DNA of 36,116 bases from Candidatus Puniceispirillum sp. Its GTDB lineage: Bacteria > Pseudomonadota > Alphaproteobacteria > Puniceispirillales > Puniceispirillaceae. The position numbers were made by a program, and so were the translations under genes. Position 1 is the stretch's first letter, and each line of letters opens with the position of its first letter. Below, piece by piece: positions 8,541 through 17,473 of the stretch. Below the pieces are notes generated by a model, which worked only from the letters and a program-made list of their open reading frames with translations, did no database searches and was not told the origin of the DNA. The stretch is from positions 1 through 36,116 of the forward strand of contig JAOEUK010000016.1 of assembly GCA_028382965.1 (NCBI GenBank), in the 5' to 3' direction.

Positions 8541-10232
8541 ATGGATACTTTTGACGGCGATATTGGTGTATGGAAATCGGCCCCAGGTAAAGGTCGTAAA
8601 ACGCCTAAGGGAAGACAAGTTGAAGATGCGGCTCTTGAAGAAGTGCGTGCGCTATTGAGCGATCTGCCCCGTCGTCGGGATTTACTTATAGAGTATTTGC
8701 ACTTAATCCAAGATTGTTATGGTCACTTGAGTGTGCAGCATTTAAACGCCCTAGCTGAAGAAATGAGACTTGCTCAGGCTGAAGTCTACGAGGTTGCTAC
8801 CTTCTACGCTCATTTTGATGTTGTGAAGGACGGTGAAGCGCCTCCACCTGCGTTAACTATCCGTGTTTGTGATTCATTGTCGTGTGAGCTCGCTGGTGCT
8901 CAAGCATTAAAGTCTGCGCTTGAGGATGGATTAGATGCTGCTAAGGTAAGAGTTCTTCGGGCCCCGTGTATGGGGCGTTGTGACACTGCCCCTGTTCTTG
9001 AAATTGGTCATAATCACATAGATTTTGCCACCCCTGAAAAAGTGGATATTGCAATTTCGGCTGAAGACACACACCCTCATGTGCCTGACTATCAGGATTT
9101 GGCAGCTTATCAAGTCGAAGGTGGTTATGAAAAGCTTGAATTGCTTCGTCGCAGCGGTAACTGGGAAGAAGTGCAGAAGCTTATTAATCAAAGTGGTCTT
9201 CGCGGGCTAGGCGGTGCTGGTTTTCCATCTGGAAAAAAGTGGGGCTTTGTTCGTGCTGCAAGTGGACCTCGTTATCTTGCCGTAAATGGTGATGAGGGCG
9301 AGCCTGGCACTTTTAAAGATCGGTATTATCTGGAGCGGACACCTCATTTATTTCTTGAGGGTATGCTTATTGCCGCATGGGCGGTAGAGGCTGACACATG
9401 CTTTATCTATATGCGGGATGAGTATCCTGTTGTCCTAAAGATTCTAGCTAATGAAATTAAAAAGTTAGAGATGAGCGGGCTTATTAAGCCTGGATATGTT
9501 GATCTTCGCCGTGGAGCAGGGGCTTATATCTGTGGTGAAGAAAGCGCTATGATAGAGTCCATAGAAGGAAAACGTGGTCTACCGCGACATCGACCGCCAT
9601 ATGTTGCGCAGGTTGGCATCTTTAATCGCCCAACTTTGGTTCACAACATAGAGACTTTGCATTGGATAGCCCGAATTTGCCGGGAAGGCCCGGAAATTAT
9701 ATCGTCAGTTAAAAAGAATGGTCGTACTGGGCTCAGAAGCTTTTCTGTGTCTGGCCGCGTTCAAAGTCCGGGTGTACACTTGTTACCCGCAGGATCTACT
9801 ATCGACGACATTATTAAGGCTTCTGGTGGCATGGTGAAAGGCCACCTTTTTAAAGCTTACCAGCCTGGTGGGCCTTCATCTGGAATTTTGCCAGCGAGCC
9901 TAAATGATGTGCCGCTTGATTTCGACACTTTGCAACCTCTTGGGACTTTTATTGGTTCAGCTGCAGTGGTGGTGTTGTCCGATCAAGATATGGTTCGAGA
10001 TGCAGCGTTAAACATGTTGAAATTTTTTGAGGACGAAAGCTGTGGGCAATGTACGCCGTGTCGGACTGGTTGCGGTAAAGCAGTGCAATTAATGCAAGCT
10101 GATGTTTGGGACCAGGAACTTTTGAGTGACTTGTGCGATGTGATGCAAGATGCGTCGATTTGTGGCCTAGGCCAGGCTGCGCCAAATTCGATCCGTTTAA
10201 CTATGAAACACTTTTCTAACGAAATTAGCTGA
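8541..10232 (+). CDS. fdh1B: NAD-dependent formate dehydrogenase beta subunit (NuoE-NuoF fusion)
   Basis: Diaphorase subunit of a soluble NAD-linked formate dehydrogenase that transfers electrons from the catalytic subunit to NAD via FMN and Fe-S clusters. Residues about 30-170 are a NuoE-like thioredoxin-fold domain with [2Fe-2S] ligands Cys110, Cys115, Cys143 and Cys147. Residues about 190-563 are NuoF-like: the NADH loop GLGGAGFPSGKKW, the FMN segment GDEGEPGTFKDR, GAGAYICGEES, and a [4Fe-4S] site CGQCTPC (501, 504, 507) with Cys541. The FdsG- and FdsB-type subunits are thus one polypeptide, as in Methylobacterium extorquens FDH1, rather than separate as in Rhodobacter or Cupriavidus Fds. 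A strong AGAGAGGA ribosome site precedes the ATG. The catalytic subunit gene follows after seven bases. Confidence 0.93.
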   Translation: MDTFDGDIGVWKSAPGKGRKTPKGRQVEDAALEEVRALLSDLPRRRDLLIEYLHLIQDCYGHLSVQHLNALAEEMRLAQAEVYEVATFYAHFDVVKDGEAPPPALTIRVCDSLSCELAGAQALKSALEDGLDAAKVRVLRAPCMGRCDTAPVLEIGHNHIDFATPEKVDIAISAEDTHPHVPDYQDLAAYQVEGGYEKLELLRRSGNWEEVQKLINQSGLRGLGGAGFPSGKKWGFVRAASGPRYLAVNGDEGEPGTFKDRYYLERTPHLFLEGMLIAAWAVEADTCFIYMRDEYPVVLKILANEIKKLEMSGLIKPGYVDLRRGAGAYICGEESAMIESIEGKRGLPRHRPPYVAQVGIFNRPTLVHNIETLHWIARICREGPEIISSVKKNGRTGLRSFSVSGRVQSPGVHLLPAGSTIDDIIKASGGMVKGHLFKAYQPGGPSSGILPASLNDVPLDFDTLQPLGTFIGSAAVVVLSDQDMVRDAALNMLKFFEDESCGQCTPCRTGCGKAVQLMQADVWDQELLSDLCDVMQDASICGLGQAAPNSIRLTMKHFSNEIS

Positions 10233-10239
10233 GGCTGTT

Positions 10240-13023
10240 ATGCTTGACTCAATGCCTTCAAAGACAATCACCCTAAAGTTAGATGGTAAAAATATTGAAG
10301 TGTCGGAAGGCACAACGATATGGGAGGCGTCTAAGGCTCATGGTACTCTAATTCCTCATCTTTGTCATAAGGCAGAGGAAAGTTATCGTTCTGATGGTAA
10401 CTGTCGGGCATGTATGGTCGAAATAGAAGGAGAACGGGTGCTTGCAGCATCGTGTGTTCGAACTGTTCAAGATGGCATGGTGGTTAATACCGCAACTGAA
10501 AGGGCAAAAAAATCACGCGCACTTGTGATTGAGCTTCTTGCGGCCGACCAGCCGGAAATATCGCATGACACATCATCACACTTTAGTCAGATGTCGGCGA
10601 TGACTGGAATTGAAGAGAGCCGGTTTCCAGCACGTGAGGTTTGTCATGTGCCACTTTTGGATGACAGCCATATCGCGATGAGCGTAAATTTAGATGCTTG
10701 TATTCACTGCAATCTTTGCGTCAGGGCTTGTCGTGAAGTTCAAGTTAATGACGTGATTGGGATGGCTGGTCGTGGTCAGGGTGCTCAAATTGTGTTTGAC
10801 ATGAATGACCCTATGGGGAAGTCAACTTGTGTGGCTTGTGGAGAATGTGTTCAGGCATGCCCTACAGGAGCGCTAATGCCTGCTTCAGTGCTTGATGATA
10901 AACAAGCTGGTGATAGTGAGGATTATGATCGTGAAGTAAAGTCAGTATGTCCGTATTGTGGTGTTGGTTGCCAGTTATCGTTTAAGATAAAAGACGATAA
11001 GATTAAATATGTTGAGGGTATTAATGGTCCGGCTAATGAAGGCCGTCTTTGTGTTAAGGGACGTTTTGGATTTGATTATGTTCACAATAATCATCGGTTA
11101 ACCAACCCTTTGATCAGACGTGATGACGCTCCAGCGAAAGGCCTCAATGTTGACCCGTCTAACCCCCTTTTGCACTTTAGGGAAGCTACTTGGGAAGAGG
11201 CGCTTGACATAGCGGCCAACGGTTTTAGTAAACATCGAGATGTTTCAGGAAAGCGAGTTGCAGGATTTGGTTCCGCTAAATGTTCAAACGAAGAAGCGTA
11301 TTTATTTCAAAAATTGATTAGGCAAGGCTTTGGTCACAATAACGTGGATCACTGTACTAGGCTTTGTCACGCTTCTTCAGTTGCGGCTCTGATGGAAAAT
11401 GTTGGCTCGGCAGCGGTGACAGCAACTTTCAATGAGATAAAAAATGCTGATGTGGCTATTGTTATTGGGGCTAATCCGACTGAAAATCATCCAGTTGCTG
11501 CAACTTATTTCAAACAATTTACTAAGCGTGGTGGCAAGCTGATTGTTATGGATCCGCGCGGACAAGGGCTAAAGCGTCATGCAACGCACATGCTTCAGTT
11601 TCGTCCTGGTGGTGATGTATCAATGCTTAATGCAATTATGAATGTAATTGTGGAAGAAAATTTATATGATCAACAATACATCGACACTTTTACTGAGAAT
11701 TGGGAGGAAATGAAGGCTCACCTGAAAGGTTTTCCACCTGAAAAAATGTCTGAGATTTGTGGGGTTGATGCTGAAACTCTTCGGGCAGTCGCTCGTGAAT
11801 TTGCAGGTGCAACATCTGCAATGATTTTTTGGGGAATGGGTGTTTCTCAGCACATCCATGGGACTGATAATTCGAGGTGTCTGATTTCGTTGGCTTTGAT
11901 GTGTGGACAAGTTGGTCGACCCGGAACTGGATTACATCCTTTGCGTGGACAAAACAACGTGCAGGGTGCATCAGACGCGGGAATGATTCCTATGTTTTTG
12001 CCTGACTATCAAAGTGTGACTGATGATGGAGTGCGGTCAGCATTTAGTGATATATGGAACTCAGAAAATATGAATGCTGAGAAGGGTTTGACAGTTACTG
12101 AAATTTTAGATGCTGTTCATGATGGTGACATCACGTCTATGTATATTCTCGGCGAAAATCCAGCAATGTCTGATCCTGATGTTGGGCATGCACGTGATGC
12201 ACTTGCCAAACTAGAACATTTAGTTGTTCAGGACATTTTCCTTACTGAAACCGCAAACTTTGCAGATGTGATCCTGCCGGCTTCGGCTTGGGCTGAGAAG
12301 ACAGGAACTGCAACTAATACAAATCGCCAGGTTCAGATGGGTCGTCCAGCTATTTCACCCCCGGGCGACGCCAGAGAGGATTGGTGGATCACCGTTGAAC
12401 TTGCAAAAAGATTAGGGCTTGATTGGGACTACAAACACCCCAGTGAAGTTTTTGCTGAAATGAAACTTTCAATGAAATCTCTTGAAAATATTACGTGGGA
12501 TAGACTTGAGAATGAAAGTGTGGTGGCTTACCCGTCTTTAAATGAGACAGATCCAGGGCAGCCCATAGTCTTTGGTGATGGCTTTCCGAGATATGAAGGT
12601 CGGGCTAAATTCACTCCTGCGAAAATTATTTCTCCTGCTGAAACTCCAGATTTAGATTACCCGTTTATTATGACTACGGGACGGCAATTAGAACACTGGC
12701 ACACTGGTTCAATGACACGTAGGGCTACCGTGTTGGACGCTTTAGAACCGCAAGCAAGCGCATCTTTGCATCCTAAAACTTTACGTAAATTAGGAGTTAA
12801 TGCCGGAGATATGGTTACAATTGAATCTCGGCGGGGTTCTATTTTAATTATGGCGCGTGAAGATCGTGCGGTGGCTGAAGACATGGTGTTTATACCATTT
12901 GCGTATGTCGAAGCAGCAGCAAATATGTTGACTAATCCTGTGGTTGATCCATATGGAAAAATTCCAGAATTTAAATTTGCTGCCTGCCGTGTTTTACCTG
13001 CTGCAGCGTTAGCTGCTGAATAG
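10240..13023 (+). CDS. fdh1A: Formate dehydrogenase catalytic alpha subunit (Mo/W-bisMGD)
   Basis: Catalytic subunit, 927 residues, oxidising formate to CO2 at a molybdenum or tungsten bis-pterin centre in the cytoplasm. The N-terminal NuoG-like [2Fe-2S] domain uses Cys42, Cys55, Cys58 and Cys72. Two [4Fe-4S] clusters follow, in CIHCNLCVRAC (154-164) and CVACGECVQAC (197-207). The molybdopterin domain starts with CPYCGVGC (237-244) plus Cys271. The catalytic ligand is Cys376, followed by His377, in CTRLCHASS, so this is a cysteine enzyme with no in-frame TGA. The C-terminal domain shows TTGRQLEHWHTGSMTRR. The H-x3-C-x2-C-x5-C cluster found in NuoG between the ferredoxin and 4Fe-4S regions is not seen. 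Seven bases separate it from fdh1B, with GAGG overlapping that gene's end as ribosome site. No fdhD or chaperone gene is adjacent. Confidence 0.94.
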   Translation: MLDSMPSKTITLKLDGKNIEVSEGTTIWEASKAHGTLIPHLCHKAEESYRSDGNCRACMVEIEGERVLAASCVRTVQDGMVVNTATERAKKSRALVIELLAADQPEISHDTSSHFSQMSAMTGIEESRFPAREVCHVPLLDDSHIAMSVNLDACIHCNLCVRACREVQVNDVIGMAGRGQGAQIVFDMNDPMGKSTCVACGECVQACPTGALMPASVLDDKQAGDSEDYDREVKSVCPYCGVGCQLSFKIKDDKIKYVEGINGPANEGRLCVKGRFGFDYVHNNHRLTNPLIRRDDAPAKGLNVDPSNPLLHFREATWEEALDIAANGFSKHRDVSGKRVAGFGSAKCSNEEAYLFQKLIRQGFGHNNVDHCTRLCHASSVAALMENVGSAAVTATFNEIKNADVAIVIGANPTENHPVAATYFKQFTKRGGKLIVMDPRGQGLKRHATHMLQFRPGGDVSMLNAIMNVIVEENLYDQQYIDTFTENWEEMKAHLKGFPPEKMSEICGVDAETLRAVAREFAGATSAMIFWGMGVSQHIHGTDNSRCLISLALMCGQVGRPGTGLHPLRGQNNVQGASDAGMIPMFLPDYQSVTDDGVRSAFSDIWNSENMNAEKGLTVTEILDAVHDGDITSMYILGENPAMSDPDVGHARDALAKLEHLVVQDIFLTETANFADVILPASAWAEKTGTATNTNRQVQMGRPAISPPGDAREDWWITVELAKRLGLDWDYKHPSEVFAEMKLSMKSLENITWDRLENESVVAYPSLNETDPGQPIVFGDGFPRYEGRAKFTPAKIISPAETPDLDYPFIMTTGRQLEHWHTGSMTRRATVLDALEPQASASLHPKTLRKLGVNAGDMVTIESRRGSILIMAREDRAVAEDMVFIPFAYVEAAANMLTNPVVDPYGKIPEFKFAACRVLPAAALAAE

Positions 13024-13236
13024 GGATATATGGCTTGGTAGCCGTCATATTGTAATTTTGTGGTACTACTGAAATATAAAATTGTAAAAAATTTACATTT
13101 TACTGATTTTCACTATTTCCCTCGCGTTATAATTTTCCTTATTGTTTAATAGTGCACTGTTATGGTCACGGTTTGGAGTGTAAAAGAGGTGCGTTTTCGG
13201 GGTAATTGTTTGCTACTGGCAGGGAGTTAAATAGAC

Positions 13237-14298
13237 ATGAGAATACTAATTTTAGGCGCGTCTTATGGGTCTTTATTGTCAACCAAATTATTGATGGCGG
13301 GCCATGATGTCACGTTGATTTGCCGCACAAATTCTGCTGCATTAATAAATGATGAGGGAACTGAGGTACGAGTAAAGTTTCGAGATGAAGATAAGCATCG
13401 GTGCATTCAATCCAAGGGTCTGCCTGGACGACTTGAGGCTGCTACGCCTGATCAGGTCAATCCAGAAGTTTACGATTTAATTGGACTCGCAATGCAAGAG
13501 CCACAGTATTCGTTGCCGGATGTAAGTGCCTTGATGAGTAGAATTGCAGCCAGTAAAAAGCCATGTCTATCAATTATGAATATGCCGCCCTTACCATTTT
13601 TACGCAGAATTCCAGCATTAAAAAATGCTGCTCTCGAGGATTGTTATGACAGTCCCTCTGTATGGGAAAATTTTGAGCCTGGTTTAATGTCTTTGTGTAG
13701 TCCAGATCCCCAAGCCTTCCGTCCTCCTGAGGAGGGTACTAATATTTTGCACGTGGGGTTGCCAACAAATTTCAAAGCATCCGGATTTTCTGATCCTAAG
13801 CATACCGCCATGTTAAAACAGTTGGAAACTGATATAGCTGATGTAAGAATTGACGGTAAAGATGTGCCGGTTAAGTTGAGGGTTTTTGATAGTCTTTTTG
13901 TACCAATGGCCAAGTGGAGTATGCTATTAACAGGAAATTATAGGTGTGTAACGATTGATGGGGTACAGGCCATTCGAGATTCTGTTCATGGAGATCTTGA
14001 GGCATCGGAAGAGATGTACGCCTGGGTTGACAGGTTAGCACGTTCTCTTGGAGCTGATGCATCCGATCAGGTGCCTTTTGAAAAATATGCGAACGCTGCG
14101 CAAGGCTTATTAAAGCCTTCATCAGTTGCACGAGCAATTGAGTCAGGCGCAAAGAAGATAGAACGTGTTGACCTGCTAGTTCAGGGTATTGCTGCTAGCG
14201 TTTCTATGAAGAACACAGCGCTTGACGCAACGGTGTTAATTGTTAATTCAAGAATTAATGCTAACCAACTTGAGAGTCCAGATGTTGGGATTGCCTAG
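13237..14298 (+). CDS. PanE-family reductase, candidate oxalyl-CoA reductase
   Basis: A 353-residue protein of the ketopantoate reductase (ApbA/PanE) family. The N-terminal Rossmann motif is ILGASYGSL rather than the usual GxGxxG. A conserved Asn sits in SIMNMPP, the PanE catalytic Lys is in AKWSMLLTGNYRC near residue 226, and the C-terminal helical domain has EEMYAWVDRLARSLGAD. Known PanE reduces ketopantoate with NADPH. In Methylobacterium extorquens a PanE paralogue (PanE2) is an oxalyl-CoA reductase feeding oxalate carbon to glyoxylate. Because this gene lies between formate dehydrogenase and oxc/frc genes, I infer the same activity, but the sequence alone cannot separate the two. It starts 213 bases after fdh1A, behind an AGGGAG ribosome site, and converges with sucD. 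Confidence 0.7.
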   Translation: MRILILGASYGSLLSTKLLMAGHDVTLICRTNSAALINDEGTEVRVKFRDEDKHRCIQSKGLPGRLEAATPDQVNPEVYDLIGLAMQEPQYSLPDVSALMSRIAASKKPCLSIMNMPPLPFLRRIPALKNAALEDCYDSPSVWENFEPGLMSLCSPDPQAFRPPEEGTNILHVGLPTNFKASGFSDPKHTAMLKQLETDIADVRIDGKDVPVKLRVFDSLFVPMAKWSMLLTGNYRCVTIDGVQAIRDSVHGDLEASEEMYAWVDRLARSLGADASDQVPFEKYANAAQGLLKPSSVARAIESGAKKIERVDLLVQGIAASVSMKNTALDATVLIVNSRINANQLESPDVGIA

Positions 14299-14301
14299 CT
14301 G

Positions 14302-14332
14302 ATAATTCAGCCATTCCAAATTGCCGAATTAT
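14302..14332. repeat. Imperfect hairpin between convergent genes
   Basis: A 31-base inverted repeat lies between the convergent ends of the PanE-like gene and sucD. Two 14-base arms pair with two mismatches around a CCA loop (outer arms ATAATTC and GAATTAT). It is well placed to act as a shared terminator or transcript-stabilising hairpin, but the flanks have no clear run of T on either strand, so it is not a canonical intrinsic terminator. Confidence 0.45.
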
Positions 14333-14414
14333 AAATAAAATTAGAGAAGAAGATGATTAAAATGGCTGTATCTATTTTTTTAGTTTTTGTAGCGAACTAA
14401 TTAATAGTGTTTGC

Positions 14415-15317
14415 TCAGCCTTTTAAAACTTCAACAAGTGTCACTCCCAGTTTAGCGGGTGAGGGTGAAACACGAACGCCCGCTGCCTCTAGTGCTGAGA
14501 TTTTTTCATCAGCCCCGCCTTTGCCTCCTGAAATAACGGCGCCAGCATGCCCCATTGTGCGGCCAGGAGGGGATGTGCGCCCTGCAATAAAGCCAACTAC
14601 TGGTTTTGAACGACCTTTTTTTGCTTCATCAATCAAGAACTGAGCGGCATCTTCTTCTGCTGATCCACCAATTTCACCGATCATTATGATTGACTGAGTT
14701 TGATCATCTGCAAGAAACATTTCCAGAACATCAATAAATTCTGTGCCTTTTACCGGATCGCCACCAATGCCAACAGCAGATGATTGGCCAAGTCCAACCA
14801 TTGATGTTTGATACACTGCTTCATAAGTCAATGTCCCTGAACGTGATAAAACACCAACTGAACCTTTACGGAAAATGCTCGGTGGCATAATTCCAATTTT
14901 ACATTCATTAGGCGTCATGAGCCCAGGGCAATTTGGTCCAATAAGACGTGATCTTGATCCTTCCAACTTTTCTTTTACTTTAACCATGTCTAGAACAGGG
15001 ACACCTTCAGTTATGCATGTTATTAATTCAATGCCTGCATCAATTGCTTCTTCAATGGCTGCTGCTGCGCCTGCGGGTGGAACGTAAATTACAGAGTTAC
15101 TTGCTCCAGTGATCTCCTTTGCTTCAGCAACCGTGCTGAAAAGGGGTAATTTATGGCCATCTGAACTAGCCCACACTTGACCTCCTTTCTTGGGATGCGT
15201 GCCTGCGACCATCTTGGTGCCGTGGTAAGAAAGCGCTTGTTCCGTATGAAAAGTACCCGTTTTACCAGTTAGGCCCTGCACAATTATCTTTGTGTCTTTA
15301 TTAATCAGTATTGACAT
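14415..15317 (-). CDS. sucD: Succinyl-CoA ligase alpha subunit
   Basis: ADP/GDP-forming succinyl-CoA synthetase alpha subunit, 300 residues, full length. The CoA-binding N-terminal domain contains [11 protein letters not shown], and [10 protein letters not shown] and [11 protein letters not shown] follow. The phosphorylated active-site His257 is in [35 protein letters not shown] and the close match to standard alphaproteobacterial SucD favour succinate over malate (the MtkB paralogues of methylotrophs diverge in these segments). It follows sucC by four bases on the reverse strand. No mdh, sucA or sucB genes flank it, unlike the usual alphaproteobacterial arrangement. In this oxalate setting it may exchange succinyl-CoA with CoA-transferases, which is inference. 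Confidence 0.92.
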   Translation of the reverse strand: MSILINKDTKIIVQGLTGKTGTFHTEQALSYHGTKMVAGTHPKKGGQVWASSDGHKLPLFSTVAEAKEITGASNSVIYVPPAGAAAAIEEAIDAGIELITCITEGVPVLDMVKVKEKLEGSRSRLIGPNCPGLMTPNECKIGIMPPSIFRKGSVGVLSRSGTLTYEAVYQTSMVGLGQSSAVGIGGDPVKGTEFIDVLEMFLADDQTQSIIMIGEIGGSAEEDAAQFLIDEAKKGRSKPVVGFIAGRTSPPGRTMGHAGAVISGGKGGADEKISALEAAGVRVSPSPAKLGVTLVEVLKG

Positions 15318-15321
15318 CAGC

Positions 15322-16515
15322 TTAGCCTTTCACTGCTTTAACAATTTTTTTAGCGGCATCATCAAGGTCATCGGCAGCGATAACATTTAGTCCACTATTG
15401 TTGATAATGCTCTTTCCTTCATCAACCTTTGTGCCTTCAAGACGCACTACTAATGGAACATTTAGATTAATATCCTTAATTGCTTGCACGACGCCATTAG
15501 CGATCACATCACAACGCATAATGCCGCCAAAAATATTAACTAAAATCCCTTTTACGTTTGGATCAGCGGTAATGATTTTGAAGGCGGCAGTTACGCGCTC
15601 TGTTGTTGCGCTGCCGCCAACATCAAGAAAGTTTGCAGGTTCAGCACCATAAAATTTAATAATGTCCATGGTTGCCATGGCAAGCCCCGCCCCATTAACC
15701 ATACAGCCAATTTCACCATCAAGTGCGATATAGGCAAGGTCATATTTTGAGGCTTCAATTTCTTTTTTATCCTCTTCTGTCTCGTCGCGCAGCTCCATCA
15801 AATCTGGGTGCCGAAAAAGGGCGTTATCGTCAAAAGATACTTTAGCATCAAGAACTTGGATATTGTTTGATTTAGTGATAATTAATGGATTGATTTCAAG
15901 AAGACTCATGTCTTTGCTAACAAAAGCTTGATAGAGATTTTTGAATAGCGCTATTCCCTGCTGACGCGCACCATTGGTTAGGTTCAGCATATCTGCAAGC
16001 TTGCCTGCATCTGCATCTGTACAACCTTGGCTTGGACTAATGCTAACAGAATTGATCAGCTCTGGCGTTTTTTGAGCAACAGCTTCAATGTCCATGCCAC
16101 CCTCGGTAGATACAACAAATGATGCTCTCCCTGTTTCCCGGTCAACAAGGATGGACAAATATAATTCACGTTCAATATCGGCCCCCGCTTCAATGTAAAG
16201 CTGGTTAACTGACTTACCAATTGGTCCAGTTTGTTTGGTAACAAGAGTTTTGCCAAGCATTTCCTTAGCATTGAATAGCGCCTCGTCACTCGAGAGAGAG
16301 ACACGAACACCACCCTTAGCGTCAGATTTAAGTTCTTTGAATTTTCCTTTACCACGCCCACCCGCATGAATTTGGCTTTTTACCACGTAAACAGGTCCAG
16401 GCAATGAGGCAATTGCGGCTTTAGCTTGCTCTATATTGGTGATAGCGACGCCGGGCGCTATAGAGGCTCCAAAGTCTTGTAGAATTTTTTTAGCTTGATG
16501 TTCATGTATATTCAT
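15322..16515 (-). CDS. sucC: Succinyl-CoA ligase beta subunit
   Basis: ATP-grasp beta subunit of succinyl-CoA synthetase, 397 residues, the normal length. The N-terminus [12 protein letters not shown] is the family signature. [15 protein letters not shown] is the ATP-grasp nucleotide loop, and [18 protein letters not shown] and [10 protein letters not shown] lie in the C-terminal CoA-ligase domain that contacts the alpha subunit. The complex makes succinyl-CoA or ATP/GTP in the TCA cycle. An AAGGA ribosome site lies nine bases before the ATG. About 110 bases upstream is a perfect palindrome resembling a GntR-type operator, followed by a decayed GntR regulator on the other strand. Whether this is the organism's only sucCD or a second copy cannot be seen from the window. 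Confidence 0.92.
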   Translation of the reverse strand: MNIHEHQAKKILQDFGASIAPGVAITNIEQAKAAIASLPGPVYVVKSQIHAGGRGKGKFKELKSDAKGGVRVSLSSDEALFNAKEMLGKTLVTKQTGPIGKSVNQLYIEAGADIERELYLSILVDRETGRASFVVSTEGGMDIEAVAQKTPELINSVSISPSQGCTDADAGKLADMLNLTNGARQQGIALFKNLYQAFVSKDMSLLEINPLIITKSNNIQVLDAKVSFDDNALFRHPDLMELRDETEEDKKEIEASKYDLAYIALDGEIGCMVNGAGLAMATMDIIKFYGAEPANFLDVGGSATTERVTAAFKIITADPNVKGILVNIFGGIMRCDVIANGVVQAIKDINLNVPLVVRLEGTKVDEGKSIINNSGLNVIAADDLDDAAKKIVKAVKG

Positions 16516-16623
16516 CGAGATTGTCCTTGCTACTTTGGGATATCTATATAATTAAAGATCAATAAGTTGAGCTTTTTGCCACGTTAATTCAAATCTTTTG
16601 TACAAAATTATTTCTCTTTTTTG

Positions 16624-16638
16624 TATTGTTGAACAATA
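16624..16638. promoter_or_regulatory. Perfect palindrome, candidate FadR/FCD-type GntR operator
   Basis: Seven-base arms TATTGTT and AACAATA flank a central G. The core TTGTTGAACAA fits TNGTNNNACNA, the consensus recalled for operators of the FadR subfamily of GntR regulators. It lies about 110 bases upstream of sucC and about 220 bases before a decayed GntR/FCD reading frame. Regulation of sucC is inferred, and a chance match in AT-rich DNA cannot be excluded. Confidence 0.4.
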
Positions 16639-16651
16639 AGTCTCGACAAAT

Positions 16652-16673
16652 GTAGGATCGTCTTTCGATCTAC
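16652..16673. repeat. Bulged inverted repeat upstream of sucC
   Basis: GTAGGATCG and CGATCTAC pair over eight bases, with one bulged G, around a short loop. It sits next to the palindrome at 16624-16638 and may be a second operator-like element. No function is established. Confidence 0.3.
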
Positions 16674-16856
16674 TTTGAATTGGAATAATTTTTCAACATG
16701 TTTTTTGTAAGCTAACAATTAAGAGAGCTAAAGGACGTTTGCAGGATCTGAAAATTTTCTGATCACTTCAACGCAATATATACTGTACTTTAAAAGTGTC
16801 TGCATTTCAAATTTTAACGTTTCATTATGCCCGCTATTAGGAATTAAACCAGTTAG

Positions 16857-17301
16857 ATGGTGATTGATGTTAAGCTTAAACCCATATTAATTAATGTTAT
16901 TTTAAAGAGTCATGGTTATGATGTCCTTTGTAAAGATATCTTAAATGCTAAAGTTAATAAATCTTATGAAGATCTTGGGCTTGATGAACGTCAACTTGTG
17001 AAAAAATTAGGCATCTTCTGCACTCCTATTCATTAAGTTTTGGCGAGTCTTGCACACGATGGGCTGGTTGAAATTCTCTCGCGTAAAGTTACTCTTAACC
17101 ACAGGAAGCCCCTCATCAAAAATCATCACCAATGGACTTTTTGCACATCTGTTTGCAATTTGAACACGTGCTATAGGTGAAAATAATCTTGCAACTCACT
17201 TAGTGGCTGACCATATGGAAATTGTAAGTAACTCAGAGGCGCGTAATGGTAAGTTTGCATCACGCCCATTGGAGGAGCATACAATGGGATTGCATGATTA
17301 A
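16857..17301 (+). pseudogene. Decayed GntR-family (FCD type) transcriptional regulator
   Basis: Conceptual translation from the ATG at 16857 gives LGLDERQLVKKLGIFCTPIH, a TAA at 17034-17036, and in the same frame LASLAHDGLVEILSRKVTL. This matches the GntR winged-helix signature (LA..LGVSRTPVREAL..L...GLVE), with the stop replacing the usual Glu or similar residue. Further on, a different frame reads FAHLFAI, a TGA, then IGENNLATHLVADHMEIV and ends at TAA 17301. That resembles the C-terminal part of the FCD ligand-binding domain (FH..I....GN..L......H). The middle of the FCD domain is missing. I infer a dead regulator with stops, a frameshift and an internal deletion. GntR/FCD proteins commonly control organic-acid catabolism, so it may once have controlled the adjacent oxalate genes. 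The winged-helix match is clear, the FCD remnant less so. Confidence 0.65.
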
Positions 17302-17473
17302 ATTCAATTGAGGTGAATAGAACTTGTGGGTAAAAATGATAAACTGCAGACATGAATGAGACTAAAGGCTCTAAAAGAAATTTAAAAGATAGGTGTTAAT
17401 CCCATTAAAAGGCATAATATTATCGACTATAAGGCTTTGAATTTCAACTGGACGTTTTAAGGAGATGTGATCG

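Larger units (their letters stand above)
16516..16856. other. Intergenic region upstream of sucC
   Basis: No gene is seen in these 341 bases. They are AT-rich and contain the palindrome at 16624-16638 and a bulged hairpin at 16652-16673. The sucC promoter must lie here, but I cannot place a convincing -35/-10 pair. Confidence 0.5.

Noticed and set aside
10240-13023. Selenocysteine formate dehydrogenase
   Set aside because: The catalytic position is Cys376 and there is no in-frame TGA.
14415-16515. Malate-CoA ligase (mtkAB) instead of sucCD
   Set aside because: The alpha subunit matches standard SucD in the CoA-binding and active-site regions, and no malyl-CoA lyase or serine-cycle genes are adjacent.
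17171-17353. 60-codon reverse-strand frame upstream of oxc
   Set aside because: It lies over the GntR relic and has no protein-like motif.
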